Source: JAJBWD01 sp041670885 (GTDB taxonomy: Bacteria > Bacillota > Clostridia > Clostridiales > Clostridiaceae). From it: a DNA stretch of 18,690 nucleotides. Position numbers and translations under genes: made by a program. Each line of letters opens with the position of its first letter. Positions within the stretch are counted from its first letter, which is position 1. Location of the stretch: assembly GCA_041670885.1 (NCBI GenBank), contig JBAXYJ010000023.1, positions 1-18,690 on the forward strand. Direction: 5' to 3'. Below, one piece after another: positions 7,412 through 15,140 of this stretch. The notes under the pieces are model-generated. The model was given only the letters and a program-made list of their open reading frames with translations. It had not been told where the DNA came from and ran no database searches.

Positions 7412-8771
7412 ATTATCAAAAAAACTTTTAATAACATTTTTACTTCTAAGCTTTGCAGTAATATTTACTACAGGACTTATGTCTAATCTTATAGTAGACA
7501 GAGAGTTTAATAAATATCTGCAGGAAAATAATAAGAATAATATAAATAAACTGGTAGGAATAATAACAAACTCCTATAATAAGTTAGATACTAATGAAAT
7601 ACAAAGTATTGCTGCATCAGAAAAATTCTATGTGGAAATAGAAGATATCAGCGGCAAAACAGTTTATACTACCGGAAAACAGTATCTTCAGAACAAAAGG
7701 TATAATATGAACATGATGAAGGGAAGAATGCCTGGCAATTCTTTTAATTCCGGTGATTATATAGAGGAAAGCTATCATATAGAAAGTAATGGTACTAAAG
7801 TTGGCAAGATTATTGTAGGATACTTTGGAATATATAATTTCAGTGAGAAGGATGTAATATTTAAAAAGGCCCTTTATAAATCATTTATGATTTCAATGGG
7901 AATTGCCATAATAATTGCCGTTATAATAAGCATAGTTATATCAAAGCAGCTGACAAAGCCTCTTTCAATTATAAATAAAAAATCCTTAGAGATAAGAAAA
8001 GGAAACTTTAAGGAGAGAGAAGATATTAAAACCAGTACATTGGAGATAAAAGAGCTTTCAGATTCAATAAATTATTTGGCAGAGAGCTTGGATAAACAAG
8101 ATGCTCTTCGAAAAAGGCTTACCTCTGATATGGCTCATGAAATAAGAACTCCCCTGACTATACTTCAAAATTCCATGGAAGCTATGATGGATGGTGTAAT
8201 CAGTATGGACAGGGATAAAATAGAAAGCTGCTACGAAGAAGTAATAAGAATAAATAAATTAGTTGACAATTTAAAAAACATAGCCAGCTTAGAGGAAAGC
8301 AGTCTGAACCTGAACAAAACAAATTTCGACATAAAGGAAGAATTGGAAAGAATATGCCAAGACTTTCAGCCCTATTTTAGGAAGAAAAATATTAATTTTA
8401 TAAATGAAATAAAAGAAAGCAGACAGGTTTTGCTGGATAAAGACAAATTCAGACAAATTATTAATAATCTTTTATCAAATGCTTACAGGTACTCCAATCA
8501 AAATGGAGAGGTACAGCTCCTTGAAGATATAAATGATAATAATATTATAATAAAGGTTACAGATAATGGCATTGGGTTATCTGAGGAAGAGCTTCCTCTT
8601 ATATTTGAAAGGTTTTACAGAAGTGATAAATCAAGAGACAGGGAAACAGGGGGAGCAGGTATAGGGCTTACGATAACAAAGGCACTGGTTGAGGCTCACG
8701 GAGGCAAGATAGAAGCAGAGAGCAGACTAAATCAGGGAAGCTGCTTTACAGTAATACTGCCCTTAGAATAA
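7401..8771 (+). CDS. Membrane sensor histidine kinase
   Basis: The 456-aa partner of the preceding regulator. It has a first membrane segment at about 8-30, an extracytoplasmic sensor region (about 31-158), a second membrane segment (about 160-180), a HAMP linker (about 181-235), and a dimerisation/phosphoacceptor domain with His246 in MAHEIRTPLTIL. The ATPase domain carries the N box (NNLLSNA, 355-361), G1 DNGIGL (388-393), F box FERF (402-405) and G2 GGAGIGL (417-423). The ATG at 7401 has GGAGG 5 bases before it; an upstream in-frame start would lie deep inside the regulator gene. The sensor region contains a methionine cluster (YNMNMMKGRM, 101-110). Together with the nearby copper operon this allows a metal-sensing role, but the signal is unknown. 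Confidence 0.93.
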   Translation: MKIKLSKKLLITFLLLSFAVIFTTGLMSNLIVDREFNKYLQENNKNNINKLVGIITNSYNKLDTNEIQSIAASEKFYVEIEDISGKTVYTTGKQYLQNKRYNMNMMKGRMPGNSFNSGDYIEESYHIESNGTKVGKIIVGYFGIYNFSEKDVIFKKALYKSFMISMGIAIIIAVIISIVISKQLTKPLSIINKKSLEIRKGNFKEREDIKTSTLEIKELSDSINYLAESLDKQDALRKRLTSDMAHEIRTPLTILQNSMEAMMDGVISMDRDKIESCYEEVIRINKLVDNLKNIASLEESSLNLNKTNFDIKEELERICQDFQPYFRKKNINFINEIKESRQVLLDKDKFRQIINNLLSNAYRYSNQNGEVQLLEDINDNNIIIKVTDNGIGLSEEELPLIFERFYRSDKSRDRETGGAGIGLTITKALVEAHGGKIEAESRLNQGSCFTVILPLE

Positions 8772-8800
8772 ATAATTAAATTGTGGCAATAATTTAAATG

Positions 8801-8829
8801 TTTAAATTCTTTGCTATTTTTAGTATAAT
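8801..8829 (+). promoter_or_regulatory. Possible promoter of the GerM-domain lipoprotein gene
   Basis: A consensus -10 box TATAAT (8824-8829) has a weak -35 box TTTAAA (8801-8806) 17 bases upstream. No terminator was seen after the kinase gene, so readthrough from the two-component operon is also possible. Confidence 0.4.
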
Positions 8830-8926
8830 TAAAATATAAGCTGTATAAAAACTGAATTTTTGCATTGAAATTAAGACAGGTTACATATTTTGGCTGTACT
8901 AAAGTAAAGATAAGGAGCTGAAGATT

Positions 8927-10003
8927 TTGAAAAAAAGCATGTATTTAATATTTATTTTATCAGTTACCCTTGTGCTGGGCTGTGGTTCGAAGGATACATC
9001 TTCCTCTAATGATCAGGATACGAAATCAAAAGGAAATGTAACTATAAATGAAAATAGTGCTGCGGGCAGCGTATCGGATTATTACCCATTTAAAGAAAAT
9101 GTAAGGTATGTATATGCTGGTGAAGGAATGGAGTATGCTTCCAGCAACCTATATGTAGATTTCATAAAGGACAGTAAAATTCAATATAGGGTTGTTAATG
9201 GTGGAACTACATCGGGGCAGGTATTTGAAATTAAAAATGATGAGCTTCGTATGCTGGATTCAGTTGAGGAATTCTACTATAGGGACGATTTAACAGCTGA
9301 GCAGGGCCAAATGGTAGACATACTATTAAAAGAGCCCTTAGCTAAAGGAAACTCTTGGCTTTCAGCCTCAGGCAAGAAAAGGTATATAGCAGGTATAGAT
9401 ATAGAAGTTGAGGTTCCTTATGGTAGGTTTAAGACAATTGAGGTAGTAACGGAGAATGGAGACAGTAAGGTTTATGATTATTATGCCAAGGGCGTTGGAG
9501 TTGTAAAAAGGATATTTAACTTTAAAAACAACAAGGTAACTGTAAGTTTAGAGAAAATATTAAAAGATGTGAAAGTCGACCAAACTGTTAAATTTTATTA
9601 TCCTGAGTATAATAAAGATTTAATAGTTTATAAGAAAATAAAGCTAAGCCTAAAGACTAATGAACAGGTTAAGGATTATTTTCAAAAGTATTTTAAAGAA
9701 AAGCCTGCAGCAGATGCATCGACTGTAATAAGCAAGAAAACAAAGATAAATAAGCTTTACTTAAACAGAGAAGAAAATAAGGTGTATGTAGATTTTTCAA
9801 AAGAATTAATAAAGAATATGAATTTAGGCAGCGGACCTGAGACTATGATGCTTCAGGCAATAACAAATACATTAGGTGACTACTATAATGTGGATAAGGT
9901 ACACATAACAGTGGAAGGCAAAAACTATGAGTCCGGTGTTGTAATAGTTGATGAAAAACATCCATTGATGGTAAATATTAAAAATACAGTAGAAATTAAA
10001 TAG
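8927..10003 (+). CDS. Lipoprotein with C-terminal GerM (GerMN) domain
   Basis: A 358-aa predicted lipoprotein. The signal peptide is KK-SMYLIFILSVTLVLGC with the lipidated Cys19, followed by a Ser/Asp-rich linker (about 21-50). The middle part (about 53-200) is a beta-rich domain of the kind often paired with GerMN in clostridia (YYPFKENVRYVY, then YYAKGVGVVKR). The C-terminal third (about 225-350) matches the GerMN pattern: KVYVDFSKEL, GSGPETMMLQAITNTL, and NVDKVHITVEGK. GerMN domains occur in sporulation and germination envelope proteins and are thought to assemble at the cell surface. The start is TTG at 8927, placed 9 bases after AAGGAG; the ATG at 8939 is too distant from it. It follows the two-component system by 155 bases and may be one of its targets (inference). 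Confidence 0.85.
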   Translation: MKKSMYLIFILSVTLVLGCGSKDTSSSNDQDTKSKGNVTINENSAAGSVSDYYPFKENVRYVYAGEGMEYASSNLYVDFIKDSKIQYRVVNGGTTSGQVFEIKNDELRMLDSVEEFYYRDDLTAEQGQMVDILLKEPLAKGNSWLSASGKKRYIAGIDIEVEVPYGRFKTIEVVTENGDSKVYDYYAKGVGVVKRIFNFKNNKVTVSLEKILKDVKVDQTVKFYYPEYNKDLIVYKKIKLSLKTNEQVKDYFQKYFKEKPAADASTVISKKTKINKLYLNREENKVYVDFSKELIKNMNLGSGPETMMLQAITNTLGDYYNVDKVHITVEGKNYESGVVIVDEKHPLMVNIKNTVEIK

Positions 10004-10006
10004 AAT

Positions 10007-10039
10007 AATATAAAGCCCTGATGTAGGGCTTTATATTTT
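10007..10039. terminator. Bidirectional terminator between convergent genes
   Basis: A perfect 13-bp stem, AATATAAAGCCCT (10007-10019) with AGGGCTTTATATT (10025-10037), and the loop GATGT. T-rich sequence follows on the plus strand. On the minus strand the stem contains the stop codon of the 87-aa gene (10031-10033). It serves the lipoprotein gene and the polymerase cassette. Confidence 0.85.
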
Positions 10040-10294
10040 AAATAAGATCCATTTGCAGGTGTCCATTTGGTATTTAAGCTGGTATAATTTCTCTGCTCCA
10101 TTTATATTGCTCTGGCAGTTAAATATTATAGCAGGACATCCGGCTATTTTTTCCTTTTCTCTGAAAACAATTTTGTCTACGTTTATTACCTTAAGAGCTT
10201 TTTGTTCTTCCATTATCCTAAACCTTATGGGATTAGGCACGCCATCTCTTGTAAACCAGGCTATCATCTCTATTGGCTTTGCCACTATTTTCAT
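10031..10294 (-). CDS. Conserved small protein partnered with the Y-family polymerase
   Basis: An 87-aa soluble protein that I cannot assign to a named family. It has no membrane segment or signal peptide. It begins MKIVAKPIEMIAWFTRDG and ends in a basic, aromatic CKWILFKI, with a central VINVDKIVFREKEK segment; beta-rich folding is likely. It starts 11 bases after the polymerase stop, and its ribosome binding site (AGGAGG) touches that stop codon, so the two are almost certainly made together from the SOS promoter. Small proteins encoded beside SOS Y-family polymerases (UmuD with UmuC, YolD-like proteins, the ImuA/ImuB set) often act as accessory factors. A similar role here is inference from position. 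Confidence 0.75.
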   Translation of the reverse strand: MKIVAKPIEMIAWFTRDGVPNPIRFRIMEEQKALKVINVDKIVFREKEKIAGCPAIIFNCQSNINGAEKLYQLKYQMDTCKWILFKI

Positions 10295-10305
10295 AGTTTA
10301 TCCTC

Positions 10306-11562
10306 CTATAAAAAACTGGACATAACAGGGTAGCTGTCTGAGCCTGAACCTCCATTTACAGGCTTTAAGCCTGAGTATAAAAATGAAGACCGGATCAGTG
10401 AATTTTTCCCATACTTTTCTCTGATAGTGTCTACTGTCTTATTGAGTTTTTCATCCTTTTCTATATCACCATGGTAAAAAAATGAAAGCTGGTTTTTTTC
10501 ATTTGATGAAAGGGAAGTTACACTTACTCCCAGATGTCTTACAGGGTCTCCATTCCAAAGTTCATCAAAAAGCTGACAGGCAATTTCACCTATTGTACTT
10601 GTGGAATCTGTGCAGAAATATAACTTCCTTTGCTTAGAGCAGCTTAAAAACTTATTATTTTTAATAGAAACAGATATAAGGGAACAAAGACTGCCTGAGC
10701 TTCTTAGTCTCATGCCCACAGTTTCAACAAGAGAAAAAAGTATCAAATGAGCTGTATTTCTGTCCTCTACATCAAAGGATATGGTGGTAGAGTTCCCTAT
10801 ACCTTTTATACCTAAAGAACTATCAGGGTTTACCTTTGAGTTTTCTATTCCGTTTGCATATTCCCATATAAGAAGGCCCTGTTTTTTTAATTTAAATTTT
10901 AAAATATCCAAATCAAAATTGGCTAAGTCTCCAATAGTGAAGATACCCATCTTGTTAAGTTTTGGCTTTGTTGCCCTTCCTACCATAAAAAGATCCTCTA
11001 CTGGCAGAGGCCACATCTTGCTTTTTACCTCTTCAGGAAACAGAGTGTGAACCAAATCCGGCTTTTTAAAATCAGAAGCCATTTTGGCTAAAAGCTTATT
11101 GGTGGAAATGCCTATATTTACTGTAAAACCTAGCTCTTTTTTTATGCTTTCCTTTATCTCAAAGGCTGCATCAAAGGCAGCTTTATGAGATTTATCATGA
11201 CCTGCATAATCTAAAAAGCACTCATCTACAGAAAATCGCTGAATGTCAGGGGAAAATCGCTTTAACATATCCACCATAGCATTGCTGCACTTCAGATATA
11301 GATTGAAGTCAGGAGGAATAATGGTAAGACCCGGGCATTTCTGAGCCGCTGCAAACAGTGACTCTCCTGTTTTTATCCTATAGGCTTTTGCCGGCAGTGA
11401 TTTTGCAAGGACGATTCCATGCCTGGTTTTTGGATCTCCGCCAACCACGGAGGGAATAGTTCTTAAATCTATATTTTCTCCTATGCTTAATCTATAGGCT
11501 GCTTCCCAGGATAAAAAGGCTGAGTTTGCATCAATATGAAATATAATTCTCCCACTTTCCAT
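10306..11562 (-). CDS. Y-family (DinB/UmuC superfamily) translesion DNA polymerase
   Basis: A 418-aa error-prone polymerase that copies past damaged template bases. The palm carries Asp11 (HIDANSAFLSWE) and the Asp113-Glu114 pair (SVDECFLDYAG). Phe16 aligns with the steric-gate position that excludes ribonucleotides. The finger segment GIVLAKSLPAKAYRIKTGE and the motif GISTNKLLAKMASDFKKP are typical of the family. A little-finger domain follows, and near the C-terminus QLSFF (358-362) fits the beta-clamp binding motif. I prefer the ATG at 11562, because the ATG at 11571 has its purine-rich site (AAGGG) directly abutting it while the second has normal spacing. The DANS motif differs from classic DinB (DxDxFFAxVE), so I give no gene symbol. 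It is under SOS control through the LexA box upstream. Confidence 0.9.
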   Translation of the reverse strand: MESGRIIFHIDANSAFLSWEAAYRLSIGENIDLRTIPSVVGGDPKTRHGIVLAKSLPAKAYRIKTGESLFAAAQKCPGLTIIPPDFNLYLKCSNAMVDMLKRFSPDIQRFSVDECFLDYAGHDKSHKAAFDAAFEIKESIKKELGFTVNIGISTNKLLAKMASDFKKPDLVHTLFPEEVKSKMWPLPVEDLFMVGRATKPKLNKMGIFTIGDLANFDLDILKFKLKKQGLLIWEYANGIENSKVNPDSSLGIKGIGNSTTISFDVEDRNTAHLILFSLVETVGMRLRSSGSLCSLISVSIKNNKFLSCSKQRKLYFCTDSTSTIGEIACQLFDELWNGDPVRHLGVSVTSLSSNEKNQLSFFYHGDIEKDEKLNKTVDTIREKYGKNSLIRSSFLYSGLKPVNGGSGSDSYPVMSSFL

Positions 11563-11593
11563 GAGTAACATCCCTTTTCTTTGTTGTATAATA

Positions 11594-11622
11594 ATTATAT
11601 CGAACGTGTGTTCTTATGTCAA
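11594..11622 (-). promoter_or_regulatory. Consensus promoter with LexA (SOS) box in the spacer
   Basis: Read on the minus strand, TTGACA (11622-11617) and TATAAT (11599-11594) match the sigma-A consensus perfectly at 17 bases spacing. Between them, at 11601-11614, lies CGAACGTGTGTTCT (plus-strand reading). It matches the Gram-positive LexA/DinR box CGAACRNRYGTTYC at all but the last base. LexA bound here would block polymerase on an otherwise very strong promoter, giving tight DNA-damage control of the polymerase and its 87-aa partner. Confidence 0.93.
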
Positions 11623-11714
11623 GGGAATTAAAATTAAAAGTTTTAACAAATATACAATTATTTTCAATTAAAATTTATCTATTGTATACAGCGGTTTATT
11701 TAAAAATTAATTTA

Positions 11715-11723
11715 TGGTATGAT
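11715..11723 (+). promoter_or_regulatory. Possible extended -10 promoter for the DUF2284 gene
   Basis: TGGTATGAT is an extended -10 element (TG-n-TATGAT) about 48 bases upstream of the DUF2284 start; the -35 region is weak (TTTATT at 11695-11700). Nothing else notable was seen in the roughly 200-base divergent spacer apart from the LexA promoter. Confidence 0.4.
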
Positions 11724-11770
11724 TTTTATGAAAATATAATTCTAAAAAATTATTTTTGTGGAGGACAATT

Positions 11771-12268
11771 ATGGAATTAAATGAATTTAATGTGATGGCA
11801 AAAAAACTGGGAGCAGAAGGTAGTAAAATAATAGATACAGATACTATAATTACTGCACCCTGGACAATCCTAAAATGCAGGTATGGATGCCCAAATTATA
11901 ATACAAGTCCCTGCTGTCCTCCGCTTACACCAACTTATAAGGAGATGCAGGAAGTAATAGACTGTTATAAAAAGGCAATTTTAATAAATACAAAAAAATA
12001 TGACAAAACCACAGGAATTATAGTGAAGCTGGAAAGAGAAATATTTTTAACTGGATTTTACAAAGCTTTTGGCTTAGGGTCAGGTTCATGCAAGCTTTGC
12101 ACTAAGTGCAATAAGGAAAAATGTAATAATAAAGTAGATGCCAGGCCATCCATGGAAGCCTGCGGTATAGATGTATTTCAGACTGCTAAAAATAATGGCT
12201 TTAATATAGAAGTATTAAATGATAAAGAAGCAGAACAAAACAGCTATGGAATAGTTCTGATAGAATAG
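11771..12268 (+). CDS. DUF2284 cysteine-rich metal-binding protein
   Basis: A 165-aa cytoplasmic protein of unknown function, recognised as DUF2284 (predicted metal-binding). Ten cysteines are visible. The first group sits in KCRYGCPNYNTSPCCPP (Cys36, 40, 48, 49); the second is Cys107-x2-Cys110-x2-Cys113-x4-Cys118, a pattern that could hold an iron-sulfur cluster. A conserved stretch ARPSMEACGIDVF (Cys131) follows. Cluster binding is inferred, not shown. The ATG at 11771 has GGAGG 6 bases before it; an in-frame TTG at 11756 lacks a site and is rejected. The stop lies 7 bases before the next gene, so the two are probably cotranscribed. Confidence 0.88.
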   Translation: MELNEFNVMAKKLGAEGSKIIDTDTIITAPWTILKCRYGCPNYNTSPCCPPLTPTYKEMQEVIDCYKKAILINTKKYDKTTGIIVKLEREIFLTGFYKAFGLGSGSCKLCTKCNKEKCNNKVDARPSMEACGIDVFQTAKNNGFNIEVLNDKEAEQNSYGIVLIE

Positions 12269-12275
12269 GTGGATT

Positions 12276-12911
12276 ATGAATAAAAGCGTAAGAAATTTAA
12301 TAATAGCTTTAATTATTTTAATAATATTTTCCGGGTATAGTTTTATAAATAATAGAGTATCAGGGATAAAGACGACTCCTTATGATACATCAGAACTTCA
12401 AGAGCCTATTCAGAACAACCTGGACGGAAATGATAAAATATATATAAATAATAATAAGGTAACCCTGGTAAAGAGAGCAGAGTATAAAATATACGCTGTG
12501 GTGGCATCTAAAAAATCCTATGGAAAATTCTCAGATGGGGATATTGCTCCTCTTGATTTAGCTTTAGCCTGGGGTAAATTAACAGATCAATCTTATCTTA
12601 AAGATATTAGCTTTTTTCAAAGCAGCAGATGGTATTACTATAGGTACGATGGGAAAAGAGATATAGATATTTCATATATATCCTCTCATTCAGCTAATAA
12701 TCACATCATTCCAAAGAATAAAAACATTCTAAACATATTAAATAAGATTAAGGTAAAGGACAAGGTTATTTTAGAGGGATATTTAGTGGACATATACAAG
12801 GGGAGTAATTTTCAGTGGAAGACCAGCTTAAATAGAAGTGATACGGGAAGCGGAGCCTGCGAGGTATTTTATATAGAAAAAGTAATATACAAAAATAAGA
12901 TGTATGAATAA
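12276..12911 (+). CDS. Membrane-anchored conserved protein of unknown function
   Basis: A 211-aa protein with one N-terminal membrane segment (about 7-24, signal anchor) and an extracytoplasmic body. Distinct motifs are PLDLALAWGKL (92-102), SSRWYYYRY (117-125), SSHSANNHIIP (136-146), KVKDKVILEGYLVDI (159-173) and TSLNRSDTGSGACEVFYI (183-200). I recall the same motif set (SANxHxIP, DTGxGACE) in uncharacterised proteins from other bacteria, so it seems to be a widespread family without known function; this recollection was not checked. The segment around residues 159-173 looks like an OB-fold-like beta region, which is only an impression. It is downstream of DUF2284 with a 7-base gap and its own AGGTGG site. 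Confidence 0.75.
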   Translation: MNKSVRNLIIALIILIIFSGYSFINNRVSGIKTTPYDTSELQEPIQNNLDGNDKIYINNNKVTLVKRAEYKIYAVVASKKSYGKFSDGDIAPLDLALAWGKLTDQSYLKDISFFQSSRWYYYRYDGKRDIDISYISSHSANNHIIPKNKNILNILNKIKVKDKVILEGYLVDIYKGSNFQWKTSLNRSDTGSGACEVFYIEKVIYKNKMYE

Positions 12912-12920
12912 TTATATATA

Positions 12921-12960
12921 TTAAAAATAACTCAAATCATTAGGTTTGAGTTATTTTTAA
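12921..12960. terminator. Bidirectional terminator between convergent genes
   Basis: A perfect 16-bp inverted repeat, TTAAAAATAACTCAAA (12921-12936) and TTTGAGTTATTTTTAA (12945-12960), with an 8-base loop. It has T-rich ends on both strands and separates the plus-strand gene ending at 12911 from the minus-strand gene ending at 12968. Confidence 0.85.
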
Positions 12961-12967
12961 TAAGAAT

Positions 12968-13294
12968 TTATACTTTTTTTCCCTCTAAGTTCTGTTTATC
13001 TCCTATACCTCTGGTTGGAACGGTAGATACTACAAATCCAACTATAACGCTCATAAGGCCTGCAGATATAATATTAAGATATGAAATATATCTGGTCCTG
13101 TACATTATAAAAGCAGTTACCCCGGTAATTATAGCAGCCAGTAAAAATATGTAGATGATAAACTTTGCCATGGAGCTCATAAACTTCTCGTATATCTTAT
13201 GTCTGGCAGGTCCTGGTATTACAGTTTTAAATAAGTAATAAGAAAATAGAATGACTACAGCGTCTACTCCCGCAGATATTAAAAAATTTTTCAT
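12968..13294 (-). CDS. Small membrane protein, unknown function (three membrane segments)
   Basis: A 108-aa hydrophobic protein with predicted membrane segments at about 4-26, 44-65 and 71-92, a basic connecting loop (RHKIYEKF) and a short polar C-terminus. I do not recognise the family. It lies directly downstream of the two ABC exporter genes on the same strand, 61 bases after them. The ATG at 13294 has a perfect AAGGAGG site 7 bases away, but that site is inside a 15-bp hairpin (see the inverted repeat entry). Expression may therefore depend on readthrough and on opening of the hairpin. Confidence 0.7.
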   Translation of the reverse strand: MKNFLISAGVDAVVILFSYYLFKTVIPGPARHKIYEKFMSSMAKFIIYIFLLAAIITGVTAFIMYRTRYISYLNIISAGLMSVIVGFVVSTVPTRGIGDKQNLEGKKV

Positions 13295-13297
13295 ATA

Positions 13298-13339
13298 AAA
13301 ACCTCCTTAAATCTATTATTACCAATTTAAGGAGGTTTT
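13298..13339 (-). terminator. 15-bp perfect hairpin: terminator of the ABC operon that buries the next ribosome binding site
   Basis: On the minus strand ATTTAAGGAGGTTTT (13312-13298) pairs perfectly with AAAACCTCCTTAAAT (13339-13325) across a 12-base loop, then TTTAT runs into the ATG at 13294. It can act as an intrinsic terminator after the exporter genes. At the same time its 3' arm contains the AAGGAGG of the 108-aa membrane protein gene, so the 5' arm acts as an anti-Shine-Dalgarno. Both effects would hold the downstream gene low unless the hairpin is opened. Confidence 0.7.
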
Positions 13340-13355
13340 ATTCATTTCAGAAAAT

Positions 13356-15140
13356 TTATGCGCCTTCCTGAAGAAATTTATACTGAGAGGTATACAGCTT
13401 ATAGTATATTCCCTTTTTTTTCATAAGCTGATCGTGATTTCCACTTTCAGATATTTCGCCATTATCTACCACCATAATCTTATCGCAGTCTCTTATAGTA
13501 GATAATCTGTGAGCTACAACAAAGGAAGTTCTTCCTGCAAGCAGCTTTCTGATTCCTTCCTGGACGAGCCGTTCAGTCTGGGTATCAATATTTGAGGTGG
13601 CCTCATCTAATATCAATATTCTTGGATTTGCGAGCAGTGCTCTGGCAAAGGATATTAGCTGCCTTTGACCAACTGAGAGTCTGGAGCCTCTTTCGTTTAC
13701 CTCGGTATCATATCCTTTTTCCAGCTTCATTATAAATTCATGGGCATTGACTGCCTTGGCAGATTCTATTATCTCATCATCTGTGGCAGAAAGCTTGCCG
13801 TATCTGATATTTTCCATAATCGTTGTGGAAAACAGGAAGGTATCCTGGAGCATTATTCCCATCTGTAACCTTAATGACTCAATTTCTACATCCTTAACGT
13901 TTATACCATCTATTAGAACTTCACCCTCTTGAACATCGTAGAACCTGCTGATAAGATTAACTATTGTAGTCTTGCCGGCTCCTGTCTCACCAACCAGGGC
14001 TATTTTTTCACCCTTATTTACGTTAAAGCTGACGTTATTTAAAACATAGCTGTTGTCATAGGCAAAGGATACATTATGAAACTCTACGTCTCCATTTATC
14101 TCCGGCATTTTTTTAGCCTCACTTATATCTTCTATGTCCGGCTTAATATCTAATATCTCAAATATTCTTTCTGCTGAAGAAAAATTAGTTACCAGAGTAT
14201 TGTAAAATTCAGCTAAGTTAATTATAGGTCTCCAGAACATACTTATATATATGGTGAACGCAATTATTGTTCCAACGGTTATATCACCTATATCTAAAAG
14301 CCTTATACTGCACCAGTAAACAAGTATGGAGCCAACACCCCAGGAAATCTCAACCAGGGGCCAGAATAAATCGTTAAGCTTAACTGCATCTACAAAGGAG
14401 CCCATCATATCGTGAGTCAGCTTTGAAAAGGTAATTGAAGTTCTTTCCTCCACAGCAAATGCCTTAATTACCTTTATTCCTGAAAAATCCTCATGGGTAT
14501 ATGCATTAAAATTAGATTTTCTTTTTCTGAATGTCTGCCACCTTTTTCTGCTCTTTGTCTCTACATAAAACATAGATAGAAACAGAAAAGGAAGAATTAA
14601 AATTGAAACAGCAGCCAATCTATAGTTCATCAAAAACATAAGAACCGTTACGCAAACTAAAGTAAGGATTTCCGGTATAAAGCTGGTTATGCTGTTGTTA
14701 AAAAGCTCCTGAAGAGAATTTACATCTCCCATAACCCTGGCCAGTATCTTTCCTACAGGTCTTGAATCAAAAAAGTTGAAGGAAAGCTTCTGAATATGGA
14801 TGTATAGCTCCTGCCTGATATTTAATAGTATTTTATTTGTTATCTTTGCCATAACATTTATTCTTATCTTTGACAGGAACATAGCAATCAGGTTTAAACC
14901 TAAAAGGCCTGAGCCTAAAAGAAGAAGTCCCGTAAGGTCCTTATTTTTTATAAACTTATCTATGGCTATCTTTAAAAGATAAGGATTTAAAAGAGAACAA
15001 ATCATAACGAAAACTAAAAGGAGTATTACGAAGGCAGTCTGCCTTTTAAATGGCTTCAGGTATCCTAAAAGCCTTGCTAAAATTTCGCTCTTTGACTTTG
15101 CATTTAAGCTTTCATCAGTTTTTACGGTATTTTTAGCCAT
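13356..15140 (-). CDS. ABC exporter half-transporter, canonical ATPase subunit (BmrD/YheH-like)
   Basis: The 594-aa second half of a heterodimeric ABC exporter: an N-terminal membrane domain (six segments within about 30-320) and a C-terminal nucleotide-binding domain. Motifs are Walker A GETGAGKT (384-391), Q-loop Gln432, signature LSVGQ (488-492; Val replaces the usual Gly), Walker B ILILD with catalytic Glu513 (LDEATS), and H-loop His544. With its intact Glu and altered signature, it pairs with a partner that has the opposite combination. The ATG overlaps the partner's stop (TAATG), so translation is coupled, and AGGAGGTGG precedes it. Such exporters usually expel drugs or lipophilic compounds. 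The substrate is not readable from sequence. Confidence 0.93.
   Translation of the reverse strand: MAKNTVKTDESLNAKSKSEILARLLGYLKPFKRQTAFVILLLVFVMICSLLNPYLLKIAIDKFIKNKDLTGLLLLGSGLLGLNLIAMFLSKIRINVMAKITNKILLNIRQELYIHIQKLSFNFFDSRPVGKILARVMGDVNSLQELFNNSITSFIPEILTLVCVTVLMFLMNYRLAAVSILILPFLFLSMFYVETKSRKRWQTFRKRKSNFNAYTHEDFSGIKVIKAFAVEERTSITFSKLTHDMMGSFVDAVKLNDLFWPLVEISWGVGSILVYWCSIRLLDIGDITVGTIIAFTIYISMFWRPIINLAEFYNTLVTNFSSAERIFEILDIKPDIEDISEAKKMPEINGDVEFHNVSFAYDNSYVLNNVSFNVNKGEKIALVGETGAGKTTIVNLISRFYDVQEGEVLIDGINVKDVEIESLRLQMGIMLQDTFLFSTTIMENIRYGKLSATDDEIIESAKAVNAHEFIMKLEKGYDTEVNERGSRLSVGQRQLISFARALLANPRILILDEATSNIDTQTERLVQEGIRKLLAGRTSFVVAHRLSTIRDCDKIMVVDNGEISESGNHDQLMKKKGIYYKLYTSQYKFLQEGA

Noticed and set aside
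10053..10325. 90-aa plus-strand ORF opposite the polymerase partner gene
   Set aside because: Antisense shadow of the 87-aa gene; it has no ribosome binding site and no recognisable protein features.
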